Positions 8,493-17,407 of a stretch of 64,000 nucleotides of DNA are shown here, piece after piece. The stretch lies in the NCBI RefSeq assembly GCF_024539675.1, contig NZ_JAHHIT010000046.1, positions 1 through 64,000 of the forward strand, in the 5' to 3' direction. The position numbers and the translations under genes are program-made. Each line of letters starts with the position of its first letter. Within the stretch, counting starts at the first letter, position 1. The notes beneath the pieces are model-generated. The model worked only from the letters and a program-made list of their open reading frames with translations. It was not told where the DNA came from and searched no databases. This DNA comes from Streptomyces hilarionis (lineage in GTDB: Bacteria > Actinomycetota > Actinomycetes > Streptomycetales > Streptomycetaceae).

Positions 8493-9359
8493 CTACCGGT
8501 AGGTGATGTCGGACGACGCGTACTTGCAGTAGGTGCCGTCCGCGCCCGCGCCGTTCTTGGGCGGCTCCGCGCCCGTGTTGTTGCCGATGTACTTCTGGCA
8601 GGGAACGATCTTCTTGCTGCTGTCCCCGACGATGGTGATCTTCTTCAGGGTCGCGCTGTCCCCGTAGTTGGTGTTGATGCCGACGAGCCGACCGCCCTTG
8701 TAGGTCGCCTCGATGGTGTTCAGGTTGATGGTGCGCTTGTACTGGCCGCTCTTGCAGTTGCCGCAACTGCGCACGAACGTCCCGAAGTTCTTCACGGCGA
8801 AGTCGGAGACGTTGAGCGTCCCCGCGCCGTTGAACTGGAACACCTTGTCGCTGGCTTCCTTCGCCCCGCCGCCGGACACGGTGTAGACGTTGGACGACGA
8901 CGACCCGAGGAAGGTCGCCGCGTCCTCGCCGACGTCCTCCCACCAGACGTTCTGCAGCGTGCAGCTGCCCAGGCAGTGGATGCCGTCGGCGGCGGGCGCG
9001 CCGATGATGACGTTCTTCAGCACGGCGCCGGGCTTGAGCTCCAGGATCGGGTCCTGGTCCTCGTTCTGGCCGCCGCTGCCGAGGTCCCCGCTGCCGTACA
9101 GGCGCTGCATCCCGTAGTCCTTGGTGCCGGAGACGGAGATGGTGGCGGTCACCGGCTTGCTGCTGGTCGGGGTCGGCCAGGTGGCGGCGCTCGCGGGCGC
9201 GAGCGCTCCACTGGTCATGATCATGCCAACCGTGAGGCCGACCGCGGCGAGTCCGCCGGTGAGGGCGCGCCCGGGGAGCCGGCCGCCGGGTCGGGCCGTC
9301 GACGGAGCCGCCGACGGCGAAGTGCGCGGCGGTGCCGGTGAAACTGCTGGTGAAGTCAT
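8493..9359 (-). CDS. Secreted pectate lyase (PL3/PelE type)
   Basis: A 288-residue secreted protein. It has a long basic N region, then a hydrophobic core (GLAAVGLTVGMIMTSGALAP) and a probable cleavage after ASA near residue 58. The mature part has PL3 pectate-lyase features: a right-handed-helix pattern with NVIIGAPAADGIHCLGSCTLQNVWWEDVG, and KNFGTFVRSCGNCK with paired cysteines. PL3 enzymes cleave polygalacturonate by beta-elimination and need Ca2+. It lies 49 bp downstream of a PL1 pectate lyase on the same strand and probably shares its transcript, giving two lyases of different fold against plant pectin. Confidence 0.92.
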   Translation of the reverse strand: MTSPAVSPAPPRTSPSAAPSTARPGGRLPGRALTGGLAAVGLTVGMIMTSGALAPASAATWPTPTSSKPVTATISVSGTKDYGMQRLYGSGDLGSGGQNEDQDPILELKPGAVLKNVIIGAPAADGIHCLGSCTLQNVWWEDVGEDAATFLGSSSSNVYTVSGGGAKEASDKVFQFNGAGTLNVSDFAVKNFGTFVRSCGNCKSGQYKRTINLNTIEATYKGGRLVGINTNYGDSATLKKITIVGDSSKKIVPCQKYIGNNTGAEPPKNGAGADGTYCKYASSDITYR

Positions 9360-9408
9360 GTCCCGATGCCTTTCTTCGGATGGGGGGCCAGGGGGTGCGG
9401 ACAGGCCG

Positions 9409-10386
9409 TCAGAGCTTCCCCGCGCCCGCGCCGGACGTCACCGAGGCGACGACGGAGGAGGCGGGCTCGGCGGTGTAGGCGTACGGCGGCCTGGTGAACG
9501 TGCCGACCCGGGACACCTCGGTCGCGGCTCCGCCGAGGTCGTTGCCGGTCAGGTTGGCGTAGCCGTCCACGTCGCTGTCACGGTTCGTCGTGACGGCGAC
9601 CAGGGTCGAGCGGAAGACGTTGTTCTCCACGAGCATCTGCGCGCCCATGCGCGAGTGGACGGCCGTCTCGGCGCCGACGACGTAGTTGTCGTAGAAGTGG
9701 CCGGTGCCGAACCGCAGGCTGGGAATGCGCGAGTTGACGTTGAGGAACTGGTTGTGGTGGTACGTCACCTTCAGGTGTCCGGTGTCCTGGCTCGCGTTGT
9801 TGTCGCTGTGGCCGACCAGCGAGCCCTTGTAGTGGTCCCTGAAGGTGTTCCACGACACGGTCACGAGGTCCGAGGCGTGGTTGATGTCCAGCAGGCCGTC
9901 GTAGTAGTCCTTGTCGTGATCGCGGTCGGCCGAGAAGGAGTTGTGGTCGATCCAGACCCTGGTCGAGGCCTGGACCTCGATCCCGTCGGCCGGCTTGAGC
10001 GGCTTGCTGATGTTCAGGTTGCGGATGACCACGTTCGTCACCTTCTTCAGCCGCAGCCCGCCGCCGGTGAACCCGGAGGAGGAACCGACGCCCAGCACCG
10101 TGGTGTTGGAGCCGACGTCGACCTGGCCGGCGAGCGATATCAGGCCGTTGACCTTCACCACCTTCGCCGCGCCGCCGGTCACCGCCGCCTTGAACGCGGA
10201 CAGGGTCGACACGGTGACCGCGCCGGCTCCGTCGCCCCCGGTCGTGCCGGCGCCGAATCCGACGGGCGTGCTCTCGGCGGCTCCTGCCGACGGCGGAAGC
10301 GTCAGGACCGCCGCGGCGGCGAGCGCGGCGGACGCCGCGAGGAGAACGGACCTTTGCGCAGGTGTACGTGGGGGACCTGTGCGCAT
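9409..10386 (-). CDS. Secreted pectate lyase (PL1 family)
   Basis: A 325-residue secreted protein with a signal peptide to about residue 37 (cleavage near GAA). PL1 signatures are VWIDHNSFS (144-152), an acidic Ca2+-binding stretch at 154-167 and the catalytic motif RIPSLRFG, with Arg220 and Arg225. NTFRDHYKGSLVGHSD matches the conserved central strand. It depolymerises pectate extracellularly. The GTG/ATG start region lies at 10386. The upstream gap shared with the esterase gene contains LacI-type palindromes, so carbon-source repression is likely. Confidence 0.94.
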   Translation of the reverse strand: MRTGPPRTPAQRSVLLAASAALAAAAVLTLPPSAGAAESTPVGFGAGTTGGDGAGAVTVSTLSAFKAAVTGGAAKVVKVNGLISLAGQVDVGSNTTVLGVGSSSGFTGGGLRLKKVTNVVIRNLNISKPLKPADGIEVQASTRVWIDHNSFSADRDHDKDYYDGLLDINHASDLVTVSWNTFRDHYKGSLVGHSDNNASQDTGHLKVTYHHNQFLNVNSRIPSLRFGTGHFYDNYVVGAETAVHSRMGAQMLVENNVFRSTLVAVTTNRDSDVDGYANLTGNDLGGAATEVSRVGTFTRPPYAYTAEPASSVVASVTSGAGAGKL

Positions 10387-10528
10387 GGGGGTGCGTCCCT
10401 TCGTGAGGAAGGAATGGATCAGATATGTGATTGCTGTTCTGTTTTCTGAACAGATGATGCGAGCAGTGCCGACCTTTGTGGGGTGCCGCGAGTGGCTCGG
10501 TCACACTGCTGAACGGAACGTAGGGGGC

Positions 10529-10536
10529 AAGCGCTT
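10529..10536. promoter_or_regulatory. LacI-type half-palindrome AAGCGCTT upstream of the pectate lyases
   Basis: The 8-bp palindrome AAGCGCTT, with the CG centre typical of LacI-family operators, lies 143 bp upstream of the PL1 start, and a related AACGCTTT follows at 10545. The link to regulation is inferred. Confidence 0.45.
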
Positions 10537-10618
10537 TCTAGTCAACGCTTTGCGCAGAAGACGTCCGGCCGTCGCGGCGCGTCCCGCCCCCTCGGTGAGG
10601 ACCGGCGCACCGATCGCG

Positions 10619-10632
10619 TGGGAGCGCTTCCA
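10619..10632. promoter_or_regulatory. CebR-box-like operator
   Basis: TGGGAGCGCTTCCA differs by one base from the known CebR box TGGGAGCGCTCCCA of Streptomyces, the cellobiose-responsive LacI-family repressor site. It lies 233 bp from the esterase start and 233 bp from the PL1 start, so it could act on both sides. Confidence 0.6.
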
Positions 10633-10864
10633 TGGTGGGCGTGTGCATGCCACCATGCGAGGCGGACGCTTGCCTTCGAGCGCGTTTCTCCCGTGACCCC
10701 CGCGCCGCCAGGCTCCCGCCGGGGGGCGCCAAGCCGCCTCCTCCGGACGGCCCGGTCCGGCCCGGAGGGAGAAGTGGCGCGGAGAAGTGGCGCGGGCCGT
10801 CGTCCCCCCGCTCATGCACCTGCCGCACCCCGTCGTCAGAGCAGCCATCGAGAAGGGACAGAAC

Positions 10865-12205
10865 GTGTCGACCACCACCCCCTGTGCGACCGCCTCGGCG
10901 AGGAGGCGGCCGGGTCCGGCGCTCCTGGCCCTCCTGGCGGCCCTGGTCTCGTTGCTCGCGGCCGCCGCCCTCACCGCGCCCGCCGCCTCCGCCCGGGCGC
11001 AGGCGGCGGGCCCGGTCCCCGCCGGCACGCTCACCGAGGTCACCGGCTTCGGCGCCAACCCCAGCAACCTCCAGATGTACGTGTACGCGCCGGTGAACGT
11101 CACCGCGCACCCGGCCGTCCTGGTGGCGGTGCACTACTGCACGGGTTCCGGCCCGGCCATGTACAGCGGCACCGAGTACGCGCGACTGGCCGACCGGTAC
11201 GGATTCGTCGTGGTCTACCCGTCGGTCACGCGCAGCAGCAAGTGCTTCGACGTCTCCTCGCCCCAGGCGCTCAGGCGCGACGGCGGCAGCGACCCCGTCG
11301 GCATCAGGTCGATGGTCGACTGGACCGTCCGCGCGTACGCGGCCGACACCGGACGGATCTTCGTGACGGGCATCTCGTCCGGCGCGATGATGACGAACGT
11401 CCTGCTCGGCGACTATCCCGACGTGTTCGCGGCGGGAGCCGCGTTCGCGGGCGTCCCGTTCGGCTGCTTCGCCACGACCGACGGCTCCGAGTGGAACAGC
11501 CGGTGCGCCGGCGGCGAGGTGCTCCACACGCCGCAGGAATGGGGCGCCCTGGTGCGCGACGCCTACCCCGGCTACACCGGCCGCCGCCCCCGGATGCAGG
11601 TGTGGCACGGCACGCAGGACGACACGCTGCGCTACCCGAACTTCGGGGAGGAGATCAAGCAGTGGACGAACGTGCTGGGCGTCGGCCAGACCCCGGCGTC
11701 CACCGACTCGCCGGTGGCCAACTGGACCCGCACCCGCTACGGCGCCACCGGTGACCGCGCCCCCGTCGAGGCGGTCAGCGTGCAGGGCGTCGGACACGGT
11801 GTCTACGCCGACGGAATGGGCGCCCGGGTCCTCAGGTTCTTCGGCCTCGACGACTCCGCTCCCGGACCCGGTCCCGACCCCCAGCCCGGCGCCTGTCGGG
11901 TCGTGGCCTCCACCAGCGCCTGGAGCACCGGACTGACCGCGTCCGTGACGCTCACCAACACCGGCGCCTCGCCGATCGAGGGCTGGAAACTGGGCTTCAC
12001 GCTGCCCGCCGGGCAGACCATCACCAACGGCTGGGGCGCCACCTACGCACCGGCCTCCGGGACGGTGACGGCGACCAACGCGTCGTACAACGGCACACTG
12101 GCGCCCCATGCCGCCGTCACCATCGGCTATCAGGCGAACCACACCGGCGACAGCGCGGCACCGGGCGTCTTCACGCTCAACGGCGCCACCTGTACGAAGG
12201 GTTGA
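10865..12205 (+). CDS. Secreted CE1/PHB-depolymerase-type esterase with CBM2
   Basis: A 446-residue secreted enzyme. The signal peptide runs to about residue 45 (LLALLAALVSLLAAAALTAP). The alpha/beta-hydrolase domain of the PHB depolymerase/acetyl-xylan/feruloyl esterase type covers about 50-330, with nucleophile Ser171 in GISSG, GTQDD as the likely acid region and GVGHG as the His region. A PGPGPDPQPG linker leads to a cellulose-binding CBM2 (about 346-444) with conserved Trp residues and flanking cysteines. It probably deacetylates xylan or releases ferulate from plant wall polymers while anchored to cellulose. The GTG at 10865 follows a GAGAAGGGA ribosome site. It is preceded by a CebR-like box and followed by a perfect hairpin. 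Confidence 0.9.
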   Translation: MSTTTPCATASARRRPGPALLALLAALVSLLAAAALTAPAASARAQAAGPVPAGTLTEVTGFGANPSNLQMYVYAPVNVTAHPAVLVAVHYCTGSGPAMYSGTEYARLADRYGFVVVYPSVTRSSKCFDVSSPQALRRDGGSDPVGIRSMVDWTVRAYAADTGRIFVTGISSGAMMTNVLLGDYPDVFAAGAAFAGVPFGCFATTDGSEWNSRCAGGEVLHTPQEWGALVRDAYPGYTGRRPRMQVWHGTQDDTLRYPNFGEEIKQWTNVLGVGQTPASTDSPVANWTRTRYGATGDRAPVEAVSVQGVGHGVYADGMGARVLRFFGLDDSAPGPGPDPQPGACRVVASTSAWSTGLTASVTLTNTGASPIEGWKLGFTLPAGQTITNGWGATYAPASGTVTATNASYNGTLAPHAAVTIGYQANHTGDSAAPGVFTLNGATCTKG

Positions 12206-12549
12206 GCCACCGTGGGCGGTCCGCGCGGCCGCCCACGAACCGCCGGTGAGGCGGGCGTCCCCGTGACGAGCGGCGGCTGCCGAAGCGGAGTCCGGCGGCC
12301 GCCGCGGGCCGTGCGGGCGTCGGAGCGGCCGGGGGCGTCACGGGTGCGCGGCGCAGGTGTGCCGGGCCACGGGGGCGTCAGGGGTGCGGGGCTCGTCGAG
12401 GCCGGCGAGGAGTCGCCCGTTGCCGGTGATCGGCGAGGCGGCCCGGCCCTCCGGAGCCCGTGGTCGTCAGCGGCAGTCCCGCCGGGGGCGCCGAGGGCGG
12501 CGCCGGGGCAGGGCAGCGCCCGCCCGTGCGGTTCGCCGGGTTCCGCGGT
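12206..12549. other. GC-rich intergenic region after the esterase
   Basis: About 345 bp between convergent genes. Apart from the terminator hairpin at 12211-12237 I see only GC-rich DNA without a convincing gene, promoter or repeat. Confidence 0.6.
12211..12237 (+). terminator. Terminator hairpin after the esterase gene
   Basis: CGTGGGCGG (12211-12219) pairs perfectly with CCGCCCACG (12229-12237) around a 9-nt loop, 6 bp past the esterase stop. Confidence 0.8.
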
Positions 12550-13947
12550 TCAGGAAGGCCGGTTCGCGGGACGCGAGGGGTCGGCGGGCCCGCGCGCGGT
12601 GCGCGCGCCGCCGGCCGCCCCCGCCGCGGACCTCAGCGCCGCCCAGTCCGGCAGCTTCACCACGCCCCGGCCCAGTGAGGCGCCCAGCGCCGTCTCGGCG
12701 CGCTCGATCGCCAGCCAGCCCTCCCACCCGACGGGCTCGGCCCCGGCCGCCCGCAGCGAGTCGAGCGGATCGGCGGGCAGCGGCCGCCGCGCGAGGGCGG
12801 GCGCGTCCTCCAGCACGGACGTCGCCGTCTCCTTCGCGCACGGCCGGTTGGTGCCGATCACGCCGGTCGGCCCCCGCTTGATCCAGCCCGCCACGTACTC
12901 GCCCGGCACGGCCTCGCCGTCCCGCAGCACCCGACCCGACGCCTGCGGCACCGTGCCGCTGCCGGCGTCGAACGGCAGCCCCTCCACCGGCGTGCCGCGA
13001 TACCCCACCGACCGCAGCACCAACTGCGCCTCCACGTCCTCGTACCGGCCGGTGCCCGTGACCGCGCCGTGCCCGTCCGGCGCGGTCCGCTCCAGGCGCA
13101 CCGCCCCCACCCGGCCTCCGACGCCGAGCAGTTCGACGGGGCGCAGGAAGAACCGGAGCCGGATCCGCCGCCGTGCGCCGCGGGCCGGCGCCGCCGCCCA
13201 GCCGCGCAGCACCTCCACGTTGCGCCGTTGCGCCGCCGGCAGTCCGGACGGGTCGCCGTACGCCGGATCGGACGCCAGCTCCGCCTCGTCGACGATCACC
13301 TCGGTGTCGGGCAGCCCGCCCAGCTCGCGCAGTTCCTTGGTGGTGAAGCGCGCCTGCGACGGGCCGCGCCGCCCCACCATGTGGATCTCGCTCACCCCGC
13401 TCGCGGAGAGCGCGCTCAGCGCCGCCTGCGGCATGTCGGTGGGGGCCAGCTCGGCCGCGCGCCGGGCCAGCATCCGCGTGACGTCCACCGCCACGTTCCC
13501 CACGCCCACCACGACGGCCGTGCGGACGTCCCGCACGAACCCGCCGGCGGCGGCGTCCGGGTGCGCGCTGTACCAGGACACGAATTCCGTCGCCGACCAG
13601 CTGCCCGCGAGCTCCTCACCGGGAACGCCGAGATGCCGGTCCGACGCCGCGCCCACGCAGTACACGACGGCGTGGTACAGCTCGCGCAAGCGCGCCACGG
13701 GCACCCCGTCCGCACCCACCCGGACCCCGCCCACGAACCGCACCCGCTCGTGCTCGAGGACCGGCCGCAGACTGTGCTGAATGGACTTGATCTTCTCGTG
13801 GTCCGGAGCGACGCCGTACCGCACCAGCCCGTAGGGGCAGGGCAGCCGGTCCAGGACGTCGACGAGCACGTCGGGGTCCCGCTGGACCAGGCTCTGGGCG
13901 GTGTAGAGCCCACTCGGTCCCGAACCGACGACGGCGACACGCAGCAC
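12550..13947 (-). CDS. NADPH-ferredoxin reductase (FprA/adrenodoxin-reductase type)
   Basis: A 465-residue FAD enzyme. The N-terminal FAD-binding motif is VAVVGSGPSGLYTAQ. PCPYGLVRYGVAPDHEKIK is the adrenodoxin reductase-type ferredoxin contact segment. The NADP-binding motif is VVVGVGNVAVDVTRML, and near the C terminus YVAGWIKRGPTGVIGTN closes over FAD. It transfers electrons between NADPH and ferredoxin, for example to supply cytochromes P450. The length matches mycobacterial FprA. The ATG at 13947 starts directly at the FAD motif. It has no obvious operon partner. Confidence 0.93.
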   Translation of the reverse strand: MLRVAVVGSGPSGLYTAQSLVQRDPDVLVDVLDRLPCPYGLVRYGVAPDHEKIKSIQHSLRPVLEHERVRFVGGVRVGADGVPVARLRELYHAVVYCVGAASDRHLGVPGEELAGSWSATEFVSWYSAHPDAAAGGFVRDVRTAVVVGVGNVAVDVTRMLARRAAELAPTDMPQAALSALSASGVSEIHMVGRRGPSQARFTTKELRELGGLPDTEVIVDEAELASDPAYGDPSGLPAAQRRNVEVLRGWAAAPARGARRRIRLRFFLRPVELLGVGGRVGAVRLERTAPDGHGAVTGTGRYEDVEAQLVLRSVGYRGTPVEGLPFDAGSGTVPQASGRVLRDGEAVPGEYVAGWIKRGPTGVIGTNRPCAKETATSVLEDAPALARRPLPADPLDSLRAAGAEPVGWEGWLAIERAETALGASLGRGVVKLPDWAALRSAAGAAGGARTARGPADPSRPANRPS

Positions 13948-14207
13948 GGCGGAACTCCTTGCCCCAGGGGTACGGAGGAGGGCGCTGGTACCCCCAGCAT
14001 CGCACCGGCGCCGCCGCGCCGACAGGGCGCCGCGCCCTCGCGCCTCGCGCGTGTCCCTTCGGTGCGGACGGCCAGGCGGCGGCCCGCACGAGTCGCACGC
14101 GCCCCACGTGCCTGCGCGTCACACGCGGCGCACGTGCCGCGCGGACGCCGGGCACGCCCCACGCGGCGTCCGCCCGCCCCGCAGGGGCCGGGCGTGCCGC
14201 CGGGGCC

Positions 14208-14846
14208 TCAGCGCATGCCCCGCATCCGGGTGATCTCGCTCGTCTGCTGAGCGATCACGTCGTCGGCCATCTCCTCGATCTGCACGTTGTTGCCCTGCGC
14301 CTTGACCTCCCCGGCCATGGTGAGCGCGCCCTCGTGGTGGGTGATCATCAGGGTCAGGAAAAGGGCGTCGAACGCCTTGCCGCGTGCCGCGCGCAACTCG
14401 GCGAGCTGGGACTCGGTCGCCATCCCGGGCATGGCGCCGTGCTCGTGCCCGCCGCTCGCCGACTTCTTGCCGTGCGTCGTGAGCCAGCCCTTCATGGCCT
14501 CGATCTCCGGTCCCTGCGCCGCCGAGATGCGCAGGGCGAGCCGCTTGACGTCTGCCGACCGGGCGCGGTCCGGCACGAGTTCGGTCATTCTCAGCGCCTG
14601 CGCGTGATGCGTGATCATCATCCGTGCGTACGACACGTCGGCCGCGTTGGGGGTGTCGTCGTCGGCGCGCTGCTCGGCCGCTTCCTGCGCGGACAGGGTC
14701 CGGTTCGCGTCGCCCGGCTTGCCGGGTGCGATCACCGAAGGGCCGTCCGCCGCCGACGACTTGGCGTCCGGCCCGGAGTCGCAGCCCGCGAGGGCGAGCG
14801 CCAGCAGCAGTGCGACCGAGGCGAGGGGCATAGGGCGGACCGGCAC
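14208..14846 (-). CDS. DUF305 lipoprotein
   Basis: A 212-residue lipoprotein with a signal segment ending in the lipobox LALAGC. Two halves each carry the DUF305 ferritin-like signature: YARMMITHHAQALRM and LFLTLMITHHEGALTMA, with paired histidines and methionines suited to metal binding. The family is often found with copper-handling genes. The GTG at 14846 follows AGGGAG with 5-nt spacing and is preferred to the ATG at 14831, which lacks such a site. It is divergent from the secreted LVIVD-repeat protein, and the pair is probably co-regulated in the cell envelope. Confidence 0.88.
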   Translation of the reverse strand: MPVRPMPLASVALLLALALAGCDSGPDAKSSAADGPSVIAPGKPGDANRTLSAQEAAEQRADDDTPNAADVSYARMMITHHAQALRMTELVPDRARSADVKRLALRISAAQGPEIEAMKGWLTTHGKKSASGGHEHGAMPGMATESQLAELRAARGKAFDALFLTLMITHHEGALTMAGEVKAQGNNVQIEEMADDVIAQQTSEITRMRGMR

Positions 14847-14957
14847 AACGACTCCCTGAGATCGGCGAGTTGGGAAGACGATCGCTTCTTGTCTGGATCT
14901 ATGCACCACACGACCCGTCACTGAACGGAAAGATTCATGACGAGTGCGTTGCCAACC

Positions 14958-14986
14958 TTTGATATGTGCATGATGAAGACGATACT
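14958..14986 (+). promoter_or_regulatory. Candidate promoter for the LVIVD-protein gene
   Basis: TTTGAT (14958-14963) and GATACT (14981-14986) are separated by 17 bp in an unusually AT-rich stretch, upstream of the GTG at 15036. Only the spacing and hexamers support it. Confidence 0.4.
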
Positions 14987-15035
14987 TCGGAGCACCGTGA
15001 ACCGTTCCTTGCGAACGGCGACAAGGGAGGATGCA

Positions 15036-16538
15036 GTGACCCTGTTGAACGATCCTCGAACGCGACGCAGACGGCTGGGAGCGGCCGCCGCGTGCGCCGG
15101 TCTCCTCGCCGCACTCCTGGCGGCGGTCCCGGCGGCCGCGACCCCCGACCCGGGGGACGGCAAGGCCGGGGGCAAGGAGGTCTCGCAGAGCGCCAGGGCC
15201 GACGTGGCCGCGGCGATCGCCGACGGCGAGATACCCGGGCAGGACGAGATCGTCCACTCCGCGAACATCGAGCACCTGACGAACATCCCCAAGGACGCCC
15301 TGCCGGGCACCAACTCGGACCTGGCCTTCCAGGGCAAGTACGCCTTCGCGGGCAACTACGACGGCTTCCGCGTCTTCGACATCAGCAACCCGAAGGCGCC
15401 GAAGACGGTGGCCCAGGTGCTCTGCCCCGGCTCGCAGAACGACGTCTCCGTCTCGGGCGATCTGCTCTTCCTGTCGACCGACTCCTCGCGCAGCGACAGC
15501 AGTTGCAACAGCACCACCCAGCCGGTGACCGAGAAGTCCTCCTGGGAGGGGATGAAGGTCTTCGACATCAGCGACAAGGCGAACCCGAAGTACGTCGCCG
15601 CCGTGGAGACCGCCTGCGGCTCGCACACCCACACCCTGGTGCCCGAGCGCAAGGACGTCTACATCTACGTCTCCTCGTACTCGCCCAACGCGGCCTACCC
15701 CGACTGCCAGCCCCCGCACGACGGCATCTCCGTCATCAAGGTGCCCCGCAAGGCCCCCGAGAAGGCGGCGGTCGTCGGCTTCCCCGTGCTGTTCCCGGGC
15801 GAGGGTCCGGACGGCGGCGGCAACCCCGGCGGCCCGACCAACCCCGGGGTGTCCAAGACCACCGGCTGCCACGACATCACCGTCCTGCCCGAGAAGGACC
15901 TGGCGGCCGGCGCCTGCATGGGCGACGGCATCCTGTTCTCCATCAAGGACCCCGAGCACCCCAAGGTCATCGACCAGGTGCAGGACAACGTCAACTTCGC
16001 CTTCTGGCACTCCGCGACCTTCAACCAGCGGGCGAACAAGGTCGTGTTCACCGACGAGCTGGGCGGCGGCGGCGCGGCCACCTGCAACGAGGCGACCGGG
16101 CCGAACCGCGGGGCCGACGGCATCTACGACATCGTCGGCAAGGGGGACAAGCGCAAGCTCGTCTTCCGCGGCTACTACAAGATCCCGCGCCACCAGGCGG
16201 ACACCGAGAACTGCGTCGCCCACAACGGCTCGCTGATCCCGGTCAAGGGCAGGGACCTCATGGTCCAGGCCTGGTACCAGGGCGGCGTCTCCGTCTGGGA
16301 CTTCACCGACTCGACGAAGCCGAAGGAGATCGCCTACTTCGAGCGCGGTCCGCTGAACACCACCACCCTCCAGACCGGCGGCGCGTGGTCGGCGTACTAC
16401 TACAACGGCTACATCTACTCGAACGACATCGCCAAGGGCTTCGACGTGCTGAAGCTCGACGACAAGCGCACGGATCCCGCGAAGCGGGTGCGGCTGCGCG
16501 AGCTCAACGTCCAGACCCAGCCGGACTACTTCGACTGA
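15036..16538 (+). CDS. Secreted LVIVD-repeat beta-propeller protein
   Basis: A 500-residue exported protein. The N region RTRRRRLG followed by a hydrophobic core and AAA suggests Tat or Sec export. The mature part contains repeated LVIVD-type blades such as YAFAGNYDGFRVFDISNP, GMKVFDISDKANP and GGVSVWDFTDSTKP. Several cysteines and histidines are scattered (GCHDITVL, TACGSHTHTLV). The function of the family is unknown. The GTG at 15036 follows AAGGGAGG with 6-nt spacing, which decides against an upstream ATG. It is divergent from the DUF305 lipoprotein; its 3' end overlaps the convergent TetR gene by 13 bp. Confidence 0.85.
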   Translation: MTLLNDPRTRRRRLGAAAACAGLLAALLAAVPAAATPDPGDGKAGGKEVSQSARADVAAAIADGEIPGQDEIVHSANIEHLTNIPKDALPGTNSDLAFQGKYAFAGNYDGFRVFDISNPKAPKTVAQVLCPGSQNDVSVSGDLLFLSTDSSRSDSSCNSTTQPVTEKSSWEGMKVFDISDKANPKYVAAVETACGSHTHTLVPERKDVYIYVSSYSPNAAYPDCQPPHDGISVIKVPRKAPEKAAVVGFPVLFPGEGPDGGGNPGGPTNPGVSKTTGCHDITVLPEKDLAAGACMGDGILFSIKDPEHPKVIDQVQDNVNFAFWHSATFNQRANKVVFTDELGGGGAATCNEATGPNRGADGIYDIVGKGDKRKLVFRGYYKIPRHQADTENCVAHNGSLIPVKGRDLMVQAWYQGGVSVWDFTDSTKPKEIAYFERGPLNTTTLQTGGAWSAYYYNGYIYSNDIAKGFDVLKLDDKRTDPAKRVRLRELNVQTQPDYFD

Positions 16539-17200
16539 TCCCCGGCCGGCGGATCCGTCGCGAAGAAGCGGGACAGATCGCCGCAGCCGCTCCCGCCGGA
16601 CGCCTCGGCGTCCGGCGGGTAGCCCTGATCCCAGTCGAGGCGGTAGCGCGCGAACAGGTCGGCGCGGAGTCTGACGAGCGGCAGCGGCACGTTCGGCAGC
16701 ACCATCGCGTAGACGGCGCCCATCAGTTGGGAGCGCAGCATCGGATAGTCGTGGGCGGCGTCCTGTGATCCGTGCCGGGTCGCCGTCTCGCGCAGGAGTT
16801 CGCCCAGCCGCTGCTGCTCCGGGCACTGAAGGAAGCCCTCGGCCTGGAGCAGCCCCGCCATGTGCTGACGCATCAGCACCGTGCGGTCCCGGGCCAGCCC
16901 CATGATCGCGTCGATGGCCCGGGCCATCCGCTCCCGGCCGTCCTCGGTGTGCGGCTCGCGCTCCAGCGCCTCTTCCAGCGTGCGGTGCATCAGCCGGTGC
17001 ACGGCCGACTGCACCAACTGCCGCTTGCCGGGGAAGTAGTACGAGACCAGGCCGCGCGCGGTGCCCGCCCGGTCGGCGATGTCGCCGAGGGTCGTGGCCT
17101 CGTACCCGTGCTCGCCCACCAGTTCCACCGTGGCCTGCAGGAGCCGTTCCCGGGAACGCCGCCGCAATTCTTCATTGACCGAGGCGCTGCGCGGGGACAT
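16526..17200 (-). CDS. TetR-family transcriptional regulator
   Basis: A 224-residue regulator. The N-terminal helix-turn-helix is ATVELVGEHGYEATTLGDIADRAGTARGLVSYYF (about residues 21-54), followed by an all-helical ligand domain. The ATG at 17200 has AGGAG upstream. A 21-bp near-perfect palindrome lies 15 bp before the start and overlaps a TATAGT -10-like box, so autorepression is likely. It is downstream of the HAD gene on the same strand and convergent with the LVIVD gene, with a 13-bp overlap of the two coding ends. The ligand and other targets are unknown. Confidence 0.9.
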   Translation of the reverse strand: MSPRSASVNEELRRRSRERLLQATVELVGEHGYEATTLGDIADRAGTARGLVSYYFPGKRQLVQSAVHRLMHRTLEEALEREPHTEDGRERMARAIDAIMGLARDRTVLMRQHMAGLLQAEGFLQCPEQQRLGELLRETATRHGSQDAAHDYPMLRSQLMGAVYAMVLPNVPLPLVRLRADLFARYRLDWDQGYPPDAEASGGSGCGDLSRFFATDPPAGDQSK

Positions 17201-17214
17201 CCTGTAACTCCTGC

Positions 17215-17235
17215 GTTGACTGGCTGCCAGCCAAC
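17215..17235. promoter_or_regulatory. TetR auto-operator palindrome
   Basis: Arms GTTGACTGGC and GCCAGCCAAC flank one central base; they are complementary at 9 of 10 positions. A minus-strand -10-like TATAGT lies at 17234-17239, so a bound repressor would block the TetR promoter. Confidence 0.7.
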
Positions 17236-17407
17236 TATACTCAGGAACCCCGGTCGGCTCCGGTACGGAGTCCGCCGGGCTGCCGCCTGCTCTGGGCGAC
17301 GCGGGGGATCGTCCAGAGTGGGCGTGCTTCTCCCGTAATGGTGTCCTGAGGCTACCGTCGGCGGGGTCCACGAAGCCGTCGCCGGGTGCACCCGCGTTCC
17401 CGCGGGC

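Larger units (their letters stand above)
10387..10864. promoter_or_regulatory. Divergent control region for pectate lyases and esterase
   Basis: A 478-bp gap between divergent secreted-enzyme genes. Besides the two LacI-type palindromes listed separately, a 6-bp-arm inverted repeat CTGTTC/GAACAG occurs at 10434-10439 and 10448-10453, in an AT-rich stretch 48 bp upstream of the PL1 start where its promoter should be. Confidence 0.6.
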
